IMG/VR virus record: IMGVR_UViG_3300033553_000698 | Location: 1-42,829 of that record | Direction: 5' to 3' (one strand) | DNA: 42,829 bases | Source of the DNA: a virus | Part shown: piece after piece, positions 14,503 through 22,435 of the stretch | How positions within the stretch are numbered: the first letter of the stretch is position 1 | How the letters are laid out: each line of letters starts with the position of its first letter | Notes under the pieces: model-generated | The model's database searches: none | The model's input: the letters and a program-made list of their open reading frames with translations, nothing else | Told to the model about the DNA's origin: nothing | Program-made: the position numbers and the translations under genes

Positions 14503-17265
14503 ATGCAATTTCCTATAAATACAGGTCCAAAAGAAGATCATCCTAATAGAGTTGCGGCACTTGTTGGCGTCGACCCAAAATATTACTATAAAGCCGAAGA
14601 ATTAAAGCTTTACGAAAATGCCATTAACGAATTATACAATTTATTAGGTACGGCAAACAGCGCAGGCAATAGAGTTATTTCCTATACCATTGAATGGATT
14701 CCCGGAACCTACACTTACAAAATAACCGTCCGCAAATACATATTCAACGGCGTACTGCACACAAACACTATTTATGCTGAAAGAACATTCGGCGCTTCCG
14801 ACCTAGTTTACAACAGGTTCGACAGCTTTTTAATCGATGCCGATGAACAAATAATTGTATGGCCGGGCGATGCTGTAGAATTCCCTTACCCAAAAGAGTT
14901 TGATCTTGACACCTATGTATTAATAAATTTTTTCCGAGTTGATGCCAACACAACGGCGCCAACTGGCCAAAGTGAAATCTTGGTTTTTAACGAAGGCACT
15001 GGCGCACCAAATGAATGGGCTATCAATTATTTAAGCGGAACCTTAAGCACCGAGCATCCTAGCCTTGACTTAAAATCTATAAAACTCGTAAACAAACAAG
15101 CGGTACTGGCCACTTCGCCAGTTCCGTATGAAGGCCGTTTTTTAAAAGACTTATTAATTGATGTTACTTGTTTTACGGCGGCCGCAAATAACCGCTTGCG
15201 CTTTTCTTTTTGGATTGCCGATACCATGCGCGTGGGTGAAGTTTACGTAACGCATGGCACTTTTAATTTCGATGCCTTTTTAGTTGGCGTACCACAAACC
15301 ATTGTAATACCGGGCAGCGCTTTTGTAAATGGCGGCACCTGGGGAAATTTCCAATACGACAGCCTTTGGATGAATAATGATAAAACGGGCACAATCGTTT
15401 ATCTCGATAACGTAAGAATTCAACAAACCGATAGCGAAGCAATTTCCGGGACAAACCATACGCATTCTAACTTAAGCGTTTTAGAGCAAATTACACTTGA
15501 AATGCTTAATAGTATTGCAGCAGCCGCAAATTATACTATTGACATTGTAGCAAATCAATTAAAATTATACAAAGATGCCGTTGAAGTAGGCAGCAAAGAT
15601 TTATCAATTTATTTAGATGATACAAATTTAGCACGTTTAACAAGCGGTGTTTTAAACCCTGCAACAGGTATTGCAACTTTTACACGCGATGATGCCAGTA
15701 CATTTACTTTAGATTTATCTAATTTATTAGATAACCAAACGGCTGCGGAAGTTTCTGTTGACAGCGCAGCCTTCACTGGCAATTTAGCAGTTACTGACAA
15801 TACCGTGCAAAAAGTTGCTGAAAAAGTAAATACGTTGGTTATAAGTGGCCCGGGTGGCACTGGCGATATGGTTTTAGCCGATGTACAAACAGTAAGTGGG
15901 CTTAAAACTTTTTTAGCTGGTAAGTTTGGTTTAAGAAACGTTGCCAATACTTTTACTTCATTTTTTACCAACGCAAATACAGCAGCAAGGACTTATACTT
16001 TGCCAAACAAGGACGGCACTGTTGCAATGACTTCTGACATAGTTGTTCAAATGAGTGGTGTAGTAAATTACTTGGTAAAATTTGGAACTGCTACGACTGG
16101 AGTTGTGAGTAGATTATGGGATACTGGATTCAAGTTAGGAATTGGCACAGCGGTTTCACCATCTATGGATATTACATTAGGAAATCAAGGTCATAGAGAA
16201 ATTGGGGTTGAAGTTTCTTCTAGTTCTATTATTGGTAAAAATCTAACAATTACTGCGGGGAAAGCAATAAATTATTTATTAGATAGCGATTTAATTAGTG
16301 TAGGAGAGCCTCAAATACTTAGTGGGTGGGGTTGTTGTCTAGATATGACGGATAATATAATATTCAATTATTTTACTTCCGGTAATTTGCCGAGACAAAT
16401 ACCTAGTGGTACTCAGGATGTTGTATTAAAAGGGGGCCAAACCTATTGTTTTGAAATAGCTTATGGCTTCGATAACACTGCTTTTTATATAAAACAAGGA
16501 ACAAACGCTTTATGGGTTAATAGCACCGTAAAATCATTTATTGGCGGTGGTATTTTTGCTTCCCGATTTTCAAACATACTTTACATGTCTATTGGCGGTA
16601 GTATTTCATATAGTTTAGACAATGGCAACTCATTTACTGCAATTCAAGCAATAACTTTTGGTGTTAATGGATTATGCGAAAATACATTAGGTGATGTCTA
16701 TGGATTAAGTGGAGGGTATTTATGGAAGAGAACTAATGGCGTAGGATTATTTGTTAATACTGGTATTTTACTTGCTGGGTCATACATCACTTGCACTAGA
16801 AATAATACAATATTTACAGCAACTTCAACAAATGTATATAAATTAGATGATGGCTCCCCAACATACTCTTTATATAAAAGTTTTACATCCATTAGCCTGT
16901 TTGGTTTATGTTCGGATAGTGCTAGTAGATTATTTTTTGCTTGTGGGGGATCTGGGACTGCAAAACAGTACTTAATGTACACAGAGGCGCTTGGCACAGA
17001 TAACTTAGATGGTGGTACTTTAAAATTAAAAGCTGGTACTGGAAAAGGAACAGGCAAGAGTAGATACCAAATTGTTACTGGTCAAAAAACAGTTAGTGGA
17101 ACAGATATGCAAGTTGAAATAGTACGAGTTGAGATTGATGAAGATGGAAATTATACAAGAATTGGCACGCCAGTTTACGCAGATAATGCAAGTGCCTTAG
17201 CTGGTGGTTTAACTGCTGGTATGGAGTACAGAACGGCAACTGGAATAAAAATGGAAGTTTATTAA
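14503..17265 (+). CDS. Tail fibre / receptor-binding protein
   Basis: 920 aa. The N-terminal 330 residues are beta-rich and should attach to the tail tip; a THTHSN-like His motif (GTNHTHSNLSV near 317-327) is common in phage fibres; the middle has TYTLPNKDGTVAMTSD near 503-518, a hallmark of fibre repeats in Bacteroidota phages; the C-terminal part (residues 560-900) is Gly-, Ser- and Asn-rich, with beta-propeller-like or beta-helix strands, and probably binds the host surface. It is the longest gene of the packaging-proximal unit and is followed by a 120-aa helper. Codon use shifts toward more AT-rich third positions after about 16040, which may mark an exchanged host-range domain. Confidence 0.75.
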   Translation: MQFPINTGPKEDHPNRVAALVGVDPKYYYKAEELKLYENAINELYNLLGTANSAGNRVISYTIEWIPGTYTYKITVRKYIFNGVLHTNTIYAERTFGASDLVYNRFDSFLIDADEQIIVWPGDAVEFPYPKEFDLDTYVLINFFRVDANTTAPTGQSEILVFNEGTGAPNEWAINYLSGTLSTEHPSLDLKSIKLVNKQAVLATSPVPYEGRFLKDLLIDVTCFTAAANNRLRFSFWIADTMRVGEVYVTHGTFNFDAFLVGVPQTIVIPGSAFVNGGTWGNFQYDSLWMNNDKTGTIVYLDNVRIQQTDSEAISGTNHTHSNLSVLEQITLEMLNSIAAAANYTIDIVANQLKLYKDAVEVGSKDLSIYLDDTNLARLTSGVLNPATGIATFTRDDASTFTLDLSNLLDNQTAAEVSVDSAAFTGNLAVTDNTVQKVAEKVNTLVISGPGGTGDMVLADVQTVSGLKTFLAGKFGLRNVANTFTSFFTNANTAARTYTLPNKDGTVAMTSDIVVQMSGVVNYLVKFGTATTGVVSRLWDTGFKLGIGTAVSPSMDITLGNQGHREIGVEVSSSSIIGKNLTITAGKAINYLLDSDLISVGEPQILSGWGCCLDMTDNIIFNYFTSGNLPRQIPSGTQDVVLKGGQTYCFEIAYGFDNTAFYIKQGTNALWVNSTVKSFIGGGIFASRFSNILYMSIGGSISYSLDNGNSFTAIQAITFGVNGLCENTLGDVYGLSGGYLWKRTNGVGLFVNTGILLAGSYITCTRNNTIFTATSTNVYKLDDGSPTYSLYKSFTSISLFGLCSDSASRLFFACGGSGTAKQYLMYTEALGTDNLDGGTLKLKAGTGKGTGKSRYQIVTGQKTVSGTDMQVEIVRVEIDEDGNYTRIGTPVYADNASALAGGLTAGMEYRTATGIKMEVY

Positions 17266-17276
17266 TAAATAAAATT

Positions 17277-17639
17277 ATGATACAAACAAAACAACCAATT
17301 GTTTACGGCGACAGAGGCGACAAAACAGCCGTTATTAAAATAGTAATTCATAGTTATTCAGCAACCCCAAATGGCATTACTTATTTGGTAAATGACTACG
17401 CTGTTAAAAATGGTATTGAAGAAATTATTAGCGCAAAAGAAGTCACTTATAGCAACGAACAAATCGACAATCTTAGTGCTTATATAGATTCTCAAAATGA
17501 TTTTTCCGCACTTACAAAAACGCAAAAAGAATGGGCAAAAATTAAAATTGGTTTAATGTTAGATACCCAAACTAATTTATTGGAAACTGGCAAAACCATT
17601 TATAAATTAACCCCACAAGATTGGGAATTTAGCATATAA
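17277..17639 (+). CDS. Fibre-associated small protein
   Basis: 120 aa right after the fibre gene. It is alpha/beta with YSNEQIDNLSAYIDSQNDF near 58-77 and no catalytic site. Similar small proteins follow fibre genes and act as chaperones or tip parts; this is inferred from position. Its stop overlaps the next start (TAATG). Confidence 0.55.
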   Translation: MIQTKQPIVYGDRGDKTAVIKIVIHSYSATPNGITYLVNDYAVKNGIEEIISAKEVTYSNEQIDNLSAYIDSQNDFSALTKTQKEWAKIKIGLMLDTQTNLLETGKTIYKLTPQDWEFSI

Positions 17640-17962
17640 TGGGCGCACTATTATTCATAATCGCATACATACTGTATTTGCCATTAACAGTGATAAATTA
17701 CTGCTATGTAGCCAACAAAAAAGGATATTTTAAAAGTAGCGCAGTTAGTTTAGACAAATTTGCCAACAGAGAATTTCGCACACTTTGGAATAAAAAATTA
17801 AGAACAGAGTTTGGTTATCATTTTGGCTATAATGAAGAAACAATAAGCAGCGCACTCGGTAAAAATGAACAGTTAGGAACACTTACAAAAACAGGAAAAC
17901 GCTTGGTTTGGTTGTTAAATAAATTAGATAAAAATCATTGTATAAAAAGTATAAAAATATGA
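17639..17962 (+). CDS. Membrane-anchored protein of the lysis region
   Basis: 107 aa with an N-terminal transmembrane helix (residues 2-25, GALLFIIAYILYLPLTVINY) and a basic soluble part with RTLWNKKLRTEFGYHFG. It lies at the head of the lysis cluster. No enzyme motif. It may be an accessory lysis or membrane-targeted protein. Confidence 0.6.
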   Translation: MGALLFIIAYILYLPLTVINYCYVANKKGYFKSSAVSLDKFANREFRTLWNKKLRTEFGYHFGYNEETISSALGKNEQLGTLTKTGKRLVWLLNKLDKNHCIKSIKI

Positions 17963-18141
17963 AAAATTTTGTAGTTAAAAATTGGAAAACCACAGCAAGC
18001 GGCATATTGATATTTGTCATTTTAGGTGTGTATTTGTTAAATAAAATAACTATTGAGCAGTTTATGACAGCAACATCATTTTTAGTTAGTGTTGGTTTTA
18101 TTGCATCAAAAGATGGTGATAAAACAGGAATTAATAAATAA
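17959..18141 (+). CDS. Holin-like small membrane protein
   Basis: 60 aa from ATG 17959 (ATGA-type overlap with the previous stop). One transmembrane helix, GILIFVILGVYLL at about 13-25, then a second hydrophobic patch FMTATSFLVSVGFIAS at about 35-50, and a charged end. Size, topology and place among lysis genes suit a holin or holin partner. Confidence 0.58.
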   Translation: MKNFVVKNWKTTASGILIFVILGVYLLNKITIEQFMTATSFLVSVGFIASKDGDKTGINK

Positions 18142-18145
18142 AGCT

Positions 18146-18442
18146 ATGAACGCAGACGAAATAACCCGGTTTAATAAAATGGAAAAAACAGTTGAAAGCA
18201 TCCAAACTGATGTTTCTGAAATAAAACTTGCCTTATTGGGAAATCCTTTAAGTGGCGATAATGGCTTAACAGGTCGTATCACAATGCTATCGGCGCAATT
18301 GACAATTTTAGAAAGTCAGGTTAAAATACTGCAAGAAGAAAAAACAAAAAATACTGTTTATGTGAAATTAATAAACTGGTTGTTAGCCACAATTGCCGCT
18401 GCTTTTATTATGTGGATTTTCACAATGTTAAAAAATAGTTAG
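18146..18442 (+). CDS. Coiled-coil holin-type protein (XhlA-like topology)
   Basis: 98 aa from ATG 18146. Residues 3-70 form a coiled coil (ITRFNKMEKTVESIQTDVSE, later LTILESQVKILQEEK), and residues 73-93 a single C-terminal transmembrane helix (INWLLATIAAAFIMWIFTML). This is the layout of XhlA-type haemolysin/holin partners. The next gene, a DUF5675 protein, starts 2 bases on. Confidence 0.62.
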   Translation: MNADEITRFNKMEKTVESIQTDVSEIKLALLGNPLSGDNGLTGRITMLSAQLTILESQVKILQEEKTKNTVYVKLINWLLATIAAAFIMWIFTMLKNS

Positions 18443-18444
18443 AA

Positions 18445-18885
18445 ATGAACAAACCAATTATTAAAATTCATCGCATTAACCAGGATAAAAACCAAACATT
18501 GGGAACTTGTACAGTTTTGGACCATAACAATAAATTGGTATTTACTTCTTTAGCCTTAGAACGTGGCTGGCAAAATAATGCTAATCGCGTGAGTTGTTAT
18601 CCTGCCGGTGTTTACACTTGTAAACTTGAATATTCCGACCGCTTTAAAAAAATGTTGTGGGAAGTTAAAGAGGTATTTGGAAGAAGTGAATGTAAGTTTC
18701 ACGCAGCCAATTATTGGGCACAATTAGAAGGTTGCACCGCTTTGGGTTTGCGCCTGCGCGATTTAAACAAAGACAATTACGATGACATTACCAATAGCGC
18801 AGATACAATGGCCGAATTTCATTTGGCTTTATCAGCTTACACCGAAGCCGTTTTAGTGGTAACAACAGAACCAAACGTAAAATAA
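18445..18885 (+). CDS. DUF5675 family protein, probable lysis enzyme
   Basis: 146 aa. Residues 35-60 (TSLALERGWQNNANRVSCYP, AGVYTC) and 72-97 (FGRSECKFHAANYWAQLEGC, then TALGLRL) carry the conserved CYPAGVY and RSECxxHxxN...GC elements of DUF5675, a single-domain family seen in lysis cassettes and prophages of Gram-negative bacteria. It lies between holin-like and spanin-like genes, so a cell-wall activity is likely although no lysozyme or amidase motif is present. It is the only endolysin candidate in the genome. Confidence 0.72.
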   Translation: MNKPIIKIHRINQDKNQTLGTCTVLDHNNKLVFTSLALERGWQNNANRVSCYPAGVYTCKLEYSDRFKKMLWEVKEVFGRSECKFHAANYWAQLEGCTALGLRLRDLNKDNYDDITNSADTMAEFHLALSAYTEAVLVVTTEPNVK

Positions 18886-18906
18886 TTAACTTATAAGTGA
18901 ATTAAT

Positions 18907-19512
18907 ATGAATTTCATCAACGATTTCAGCAAAGCGGATAAAATACTATTTAAAGCAGCAATATTGGCAATTTTACTATTTGCAATTTTCTCGTTGTCTT
19001 CCTGCGGAAGCAAAAAAAAGCAATTGGAAAAAACAAAGTCAGAAATTGAAATAAAACGCAAATTGGATAGTGTCAACACTTCCAAAGTTTTCACCGAAAA
19101 AAAGAAAGTTGAAGAAGCTACATCCAGCGAAACCGAAAAAGAAGAAATCATTGAATACAACGGCAAAGCTGGTGATAGCTTAAAAGTCATCAAAATAGGT
19201 GAAACTGGCAAAATACTTTCAGCAACCATTTATACCGGAACCGGCAAAGCCATAATAAATAACAAAAGAAAAACTACCCAAACTAAAAACACCAACAGCG
19301 AAGCTTCCAAAAAAACAGCGGACAGTAATGTGTCCGTAAACTTGGAAGAAACCAAAAAAGAAAGTGCCAAAATCCTAAAAAAAGACAACAAAACAACCGG
19401 ACCATCATTTTCATTTTATGTGTGGCTAACTGCCATTATAGCAATCGTTGCCGGTGGCTGGTGGTTGAATAGGAAGTTTAGTTTAATTGCGAAAATTAGG
19501 AACTTAATTTAA
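18907..19512 (+). CDS. Probable unimolecular spanin (lipoprotein with C-terminal TM)
   Basis: 201 aa. The N-terminus is a lipoprotein signal: charged start, hydrophobic helix 16-31, lipobox LSSC with Cys33. Residues 36-160 are highly charged, rich in Lys, Glu and Thr, and predicted to be extended or coiled. Residues 167-186 (FYVWLTAIIAIVAGGWWL) form a transmembrane helix with a basic inside tail. An outer-membrane lipid anchor at one end and an inner-membrane helix at the other is the signature of a u-spanin, which fuses the two membranes in the last step of lysis. It follows the DUF5675 gene by 21 bases. Confidence 0.72.
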   Translation: MNFINDFSKADKILFKAAILAILLFAIFSLSSCGSKKKQLEKTKSEIEIKRKLDSVNTSKVFTEKKKVEEATSSETEKEEIIEYNGKAGDSLKVIKIGETGKILSATIYTGTGKAIINNKRKTTQTKNTNSEASKKTADSNVSVNLEETKKESAKILKKDNKTTGPSFSFYVWLTAIIAIVAGGWWLNRKFSLIAKIRNLI

Positions 19513-19519
19513 AAATACT

Positions 19520-19657
19520 ATGGGCACATTTAATCGACTTATCAAAACCATTGAAAAAAATGCAGTTGACAACAAAGCCTTAATTCCTAACGTATCACTT
19601 TGGGCAAAATTTTGGCGCAAAGAAAAAGAACGTGAGGTAAAAATTCGTAAAAAATGA
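19520..19657 (+). CDS. Small basic 45-aa protein
   Basis: Short frame filling the gap between the spanin and the next gene, with which it shares an ATGA overlap. Basic C-terminus (FWRKEKEREVKIRKK) and no membrane segment. No family recognised. Confidence 0.52.
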   Translation: MGTFNRLIKTIEKNAVDNKALIPNVSLWAKFWRKEKEREVKIRKK

Positions 19658-20460
19658 AAATAAAATTTAACATCCCAATTAACTGGAATAGGTTAACCGA
19701 TAATCAGCTGTTAAAAGTGGCCGATTTATTTTTTTCGCCAAAAGAAGCCTTTTTATTTGATTTTACTTTGTTAAAAATTATGGCCAACCACAAATGGTAC
19801 AAACCATGGTTAATTGGCAAAATTATATTATTGTTTAAAAATGTGCCGCTAACTAAAATTAAAGAATACTATGGTTTTATTTATGAATCTCAAAATTTAA
19901 CCAGGTTTATTCCTTCAGTAAAAATTAAAACGAATTGGTATAAAAATTCCATTAAATATTATGCGCCGGCTGATAGGTTAACCAATTTAAGTATTGGGGA
20001 GTTTTCACTTTGTGAAGATTTATACCTTGGTTATTTGCGTAATTGTAAAAATACCGATGCAAACTACGGCCAAAGCTATTTAATTTATCTATTTGCAGTT
20101 TTGTACATTGAAAAAGGTTTATCAAAACGCCCTGTATTTCAAAAAGAAAATTTAGAAAACTATGTGTCTGCCGTTCAAAATGTTCCTAAAAAATATGTGT
20201 ACGCTTGTCTTTTAAGTTATAAAGGTTGCAGGGATGCCATTACAACAAACCCAAAATACAAACATATTTTCCCAAATAAAAAAGCCGACCCAAATACCGT
20301 TTTAAAAATTCCGGCTTCAAGTGGTTTTTCTGATATTATTTTAAGTTTTTCGGGCAAACTTTTTGGCGATTATGATAAAACGTTCACAACCAATTTGTAT
20401 ACCTTTTTAGATGGCTATGAAATTGCATTAAAAAATATTCCTAAAGAAACCAAAAAATGA
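19654..20460 (+). CDS. Unknown tail-module protein
   Basis: 268 aa, helical with many aromatic residues. It starts KIKFNIPINWNRLTDNQLLK, which is like other small tail or tail-assembly proteins of Bacteroidota phages. It ends in an ATGA overlap with the next gene, so the two are coupled. No slippery sequence for a chaperone-type frameshift was noticed at the junction. Tail assembly chaperone is a possible role, by place upstream of the tape measure. Confidence 0.55.
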   Translation: MKIKFNIPINWNRLTDNQLLKVADLFFSPKEAFLFDFTLLKIMANHKWYKPWLIGKIILLFKNVPLTKIKEYYGFIYESQNLTRFIPSVKIKTNWYKNSIKYYAPADRLTNLSIGEFSLCEDLYLGYLRNCKNTDANYGQSYLIYLFAVLYIEKGLSKRPVFQKENLENYVSAVQNVPKKYVYACLLSYKGCRDAITTNPKYKHIFPNKKADPNTVLKIPASSGFSDIILSFSGKLFGDYDKTFTTNLYTFLDGYEIALKNIPKETKK

Positions 20461-20969
20461 CACAGCTAACCTTCAATGATGTTATCAATAAATTAAAAGA
20501 ATTGGGAGATTCTCACGTTGATGTAAAAACAAATTACCGATGGAACCTTAAAGAGTTCGACGGCAATGTAAGGGATAACACCGTTTTTACGTTAATGACT
20601 TATGAAAGTCCGCAATTGGTGCCCAGCAACACCGAAAGTAATTTGTTGTTAAATTATATGTGTGCTTTCAATATTTTAGGAATGGAAGGTGTAGATACTT
20701 CAGATGTTACCGATGAAGCTGCACAAAATTTAGTGCTAAACCATTGTTTAAACATCGCCATTGAAATAGCACGAAAAATTATTGAGTTTTCAGCAATACC
20801 ATTTTTGGCAAATAATGCAAAAAACGACTGGTATTCTATTTTAAACAAACTTTCATTTTCATTCACAAAAATTGGCCCGGTAACAACCGGCTATTTATAT
20901 GGCTATAGATGCGAGTTTATGCTAAATCCTAAATTCATTTTAGAAGTTGACCCAGCAAAATGGGAATAA
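20457..20969 (+). CDS. Unknown tail-module protein
   Basis: 170 aa with a mixed fold and the segments ELGDSHVDVKTNYRW near 15-29 and TTGYLYGYRCEFMLNPKF near 142-159. No motif. It is the last gene before the secreted-protein cassette, and with its partner it probably serves tail assembly or completion. Confidence 0.55.
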   Translation: MTQLTFNDVINKLKELGDSHVDVKTNYRWNLKEFDGNVRDNTVFTLMTYESPQLVPSNTESNLLLNYMCAFNILGMEGVDTSDVTDEAAQNLVLNHCLNIAIEIARKIIEFSAIPFLANNAKNDWYSILNKLSFSFTKIGPVTTGYLYGYRCEFMLNPKFILEVDPAKWE

Positions 20970-20978
20970 TTTTAAAAC

Positions 20979-21014
20979 TGTCCTATTTTAATTTTTAGCG
21001 GTGTAATACTTTAG
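20979..21014 (+). promoter_or_regulatory. Phage late promoter, copy 5
   Basis: TGTCCTATTTT at 20979-20989 and TACTTTAG at 21007-21014; 30 bases of leader before the gene at 21045. It drives a signal-peptide protein, so this moron is under phage late control. Confidence 0.7.
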
Positions 21015-21044
21015 TCATCACTTTAAATAAGTAATTATATAAAT

Positions 21045-21443
21045 ATGAAAAAAATCATTTTATTCCTTTCGGTCGGTATGTTGCTCTTATGCTCAACTAC
21101 CGCTATGGCTTTTGTCGATGTTGGCCATAAGAACGTTCAAAAAATCGAAATTTCTAAAGCAACACCAGTTTTAGAACAAATGGCAATTGTAAATCTTGAA
21201 GCATTTATGGTGAATACCGCCTTTGATGTTGGTTGGTGCCAAAATTCAATTTTAACTAAAAGTGTTATTCAAAATGTTGCTGTTATGCCTGTTCAAAAAA
21301 AGCTGCAACCCAATTATTTAGAAATTTATGATTCGCAATTTTTACATAATTATGCAAACAATTACAAGCTAAAAAGCACTGCTAAAATTCATTTTTACCA
21401 GAGTTACCCCTATAAGCAACCTACACCCTTTCTCTATACATAG
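21045..21443 (+). CDS. Secreted protein, unknown (moron candidate)
   Basis: 132 aa with a clear signal peptide: KK, hydrophobic core IILFLSVGMLLLCSTT, cleavage after AMA (near residue 22). The mature part is short, polar and rich in Gln, Lys and Asn, with a single Cys near residue 65. It sits between tail genes but is not a tail protein by its signal peptide. It has its own late promoter and terminator. Superinfection exclusion or envelope change are possible roles; none is proven. Confidence 0.62.
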   Translation: MKKIILFLSVGMLLLCSTTAMAFVDVGHKNVQKIEISKATPVLEQMAIVNLEAFMVNTAFDVGWCQNSILTKSVIQNVAVMPVQKKLQPNYLEIYDSQFLHNYANNYKLKSTAKIHFYQSYPYKQPTPFLYT

Positions 21444-21462
21444 TGCCATTACTTGGATTTTT

Positions 21463-21491
21463 AAAAACCACTCAATCGAGTGGTTTTTTTT
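21463..21491 (+). terminator. Intrinsic terminator, moron cassette left
   Basis: CCACTC, loop AATC, GAGTGG, with five A before and about eight T after. Nearly identical to the hairpin at 22363. Confidence 0.9.
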
Positions 21492-21505
21492 GTTGAAGAA
21501 TTTGG

Positions 21506-21513
21506 TATATTTA
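21506..21513 (+). promoter_or_regulatory. Host-type -7 element
   Basis: TATATTTA, preceded by TTTGG, fits TAnnTTTG with one mismatch. It lies 27 bases before the small gene at 21540. A canonical -33 element at the right distance was not found. Confidence 0.4.
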
Positions 21514-21539
21514 TACTATTGAAAATTTAAAAAAATGAT

Positions 21540-21683
21540 ATGAAAAAATTATTTCCTTTATTTATACTTATTGTTGACCCATCAGAAATTAAACCTCCTT
21601 CAGAAGGTTCAATTTTGGTTATTGTGATAGTTTCTTTAGTTGGTATTTTAATTTTATTCTTTGCTTCTTCAAAGAAAAAATAA
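21540..21683 (+). CDS. Small membrane protein, 47 aa
   Basis: A short frame with one transmembrane helix (ILVIVIVSLVGILILFFAS, about residues 25-43) between a polar N-terminus containing DPSEIKPPSEG and a Lys tail. It lies alone between a terminator and the DUF4468 gene, with a host-type -7 element upstream. Unknown role. Confidence 0.55.
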   Translation: MKKLFPLFILIVDPSEIKPPSEGSILVIVIVSLVGILILFFASSKKK

Positions 21684-21688
21684 TTTGA

Positions 21689-21696
21689 TACCTTTA
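21689..21696 (+). promoter_or_regulatory. Host-type -7 element of the DUF4468 gene
   Basis: TACCTTTA preceded by TTTGA, the same layout as the element at 21506. It lies 27 bases before the gene at 21724. Its presence suggests that the host polymerase can express the gene in the prophage state. Confidence 0.42.
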
Positions 21697-21723
21697 CACA
21701 GTTGTAAAATTTAAAAAATTATT

Positions 21724-22341
21724 ATGAAAAAATTGCTGCTTATTTTACTTGTAATTCCTTTTATTTCTTATTCTCAAATAAATTTAGACACTATAAATAA
21801 GAAGTTTTCCTATTCTAATGTTTATGAAATAAATAAAACTAAAAAACAGCTTCACCAAAATGCTATGGAATGGATTGCCATAAATTTTAAGGATGCAAAT
21901 GAAGTTGTTAAATTAAATACCGATGATAAAATTATTTCTAAAGGTTATTTTGATGTTTCATATTTAAATTCGGGTTACCAATTAACAAATAAGGTATTTT
22001 TTATTTTAGAAATTTCATTTAAAGAAAATAAATATAAATTAGAAATTCATACGTTGAAATTTAACATAGATGGTATTGAAAGTCCTGTTGATTGGCACTT
22101 TTATAATTTTGAATACAGTTTCTATTTAAAAACAATGCAAAAATTAAGTGATGAAGCCAATACTAAATATCTCAAAAAATATTACGCAAAATTATTGGCC
22201 GATCAACCTAAAATGATTGAAAATTTTGAAACTCAAAAAGCATTATCTCTAAGTTTTACAAATGCACTTTCATTAGAACTGGATGACACCGCTAATGATT
22301 TGTTTAATTATATTGCTAAAAAATCAGAAGATAGCTGGTAA
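21724..22341 (+). CDS. Secreted DUF4468 protein (moron candidate)
   Basis: 205 aa with a signal peptide (KKLLLILLVIPFISYSQ, cut near residue 18). Residues 25-125 match DUF4468, a small TBP-like fold common in Bacteroidota secreted proteins: NAMEWIAINFKDANEVVKL, then KIISKGYFDV and a strand pair FFILEISFKENKYKLEIHTLKF in two pieces. The C-terminal 70 residues are helical. It is the largest gene of a cassette flanked by near-identical terminators at 21463 and 22363. Likely lysogenic conversion or envelope modification; function unproven. Confidence 0.72.
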   Translation: MKKLLLILLVIPFISYSQINLDTINKKFSYSNVYEINKTKKQLHQNAMEWIAINFKDANEVVKLNTDDKIISKGYFDVSYLNSGYQLTNKVFFILEISFKENKYKLEIHTLKFNIDGIESPVDWHFYNFEYSFYLKTMQKLSDEANTKYLKKYYAKLLADQPKMIENFETQKALSLSFTNALSLELDDTANDLFNYIAKKSEDSW

Positions 22342-22362
22342 AAAAACATTCCATATAATTTT

Positions 22363-22393
22363 AAAAAACCACTCAATCGAGTGGTTTTTTTTT
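22363..22393 (+). terminator. Intrinsic terminator, moron cassette right
   Basis: CCACTC, loop AATC, GAGTGG, then nine T. The stem and loop are the same as at 21463. The next late promoter box begins in its T tract. Confidence 0.9.
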
Positions 22394-22428
22394 GTCCTAT
22401 TTTTAGCTGTGCGCCACAAGTAACTTGC
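22393..22428 (+). promoter_or_regulatory. Phage late promoter, copy 6 (tape measure operon)
   Basis: TGTCCTATTTTT at 22393-22404 and TAACTTGC at 22421-22428, 7 bases before the start codon at 22436. The -7 element is the weakest of the set but its position is exact. Confidence 0.62.
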
Positions 22429-22435
22429 AGTTATT

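Noticed and set aside
15609-17057. Minus-strand frames within the fibre gene (15609-15971 and 16698-17057)
   Set aside because: They lie wholly within a clear plus-strand gene and have no recognisable domains or promoters.
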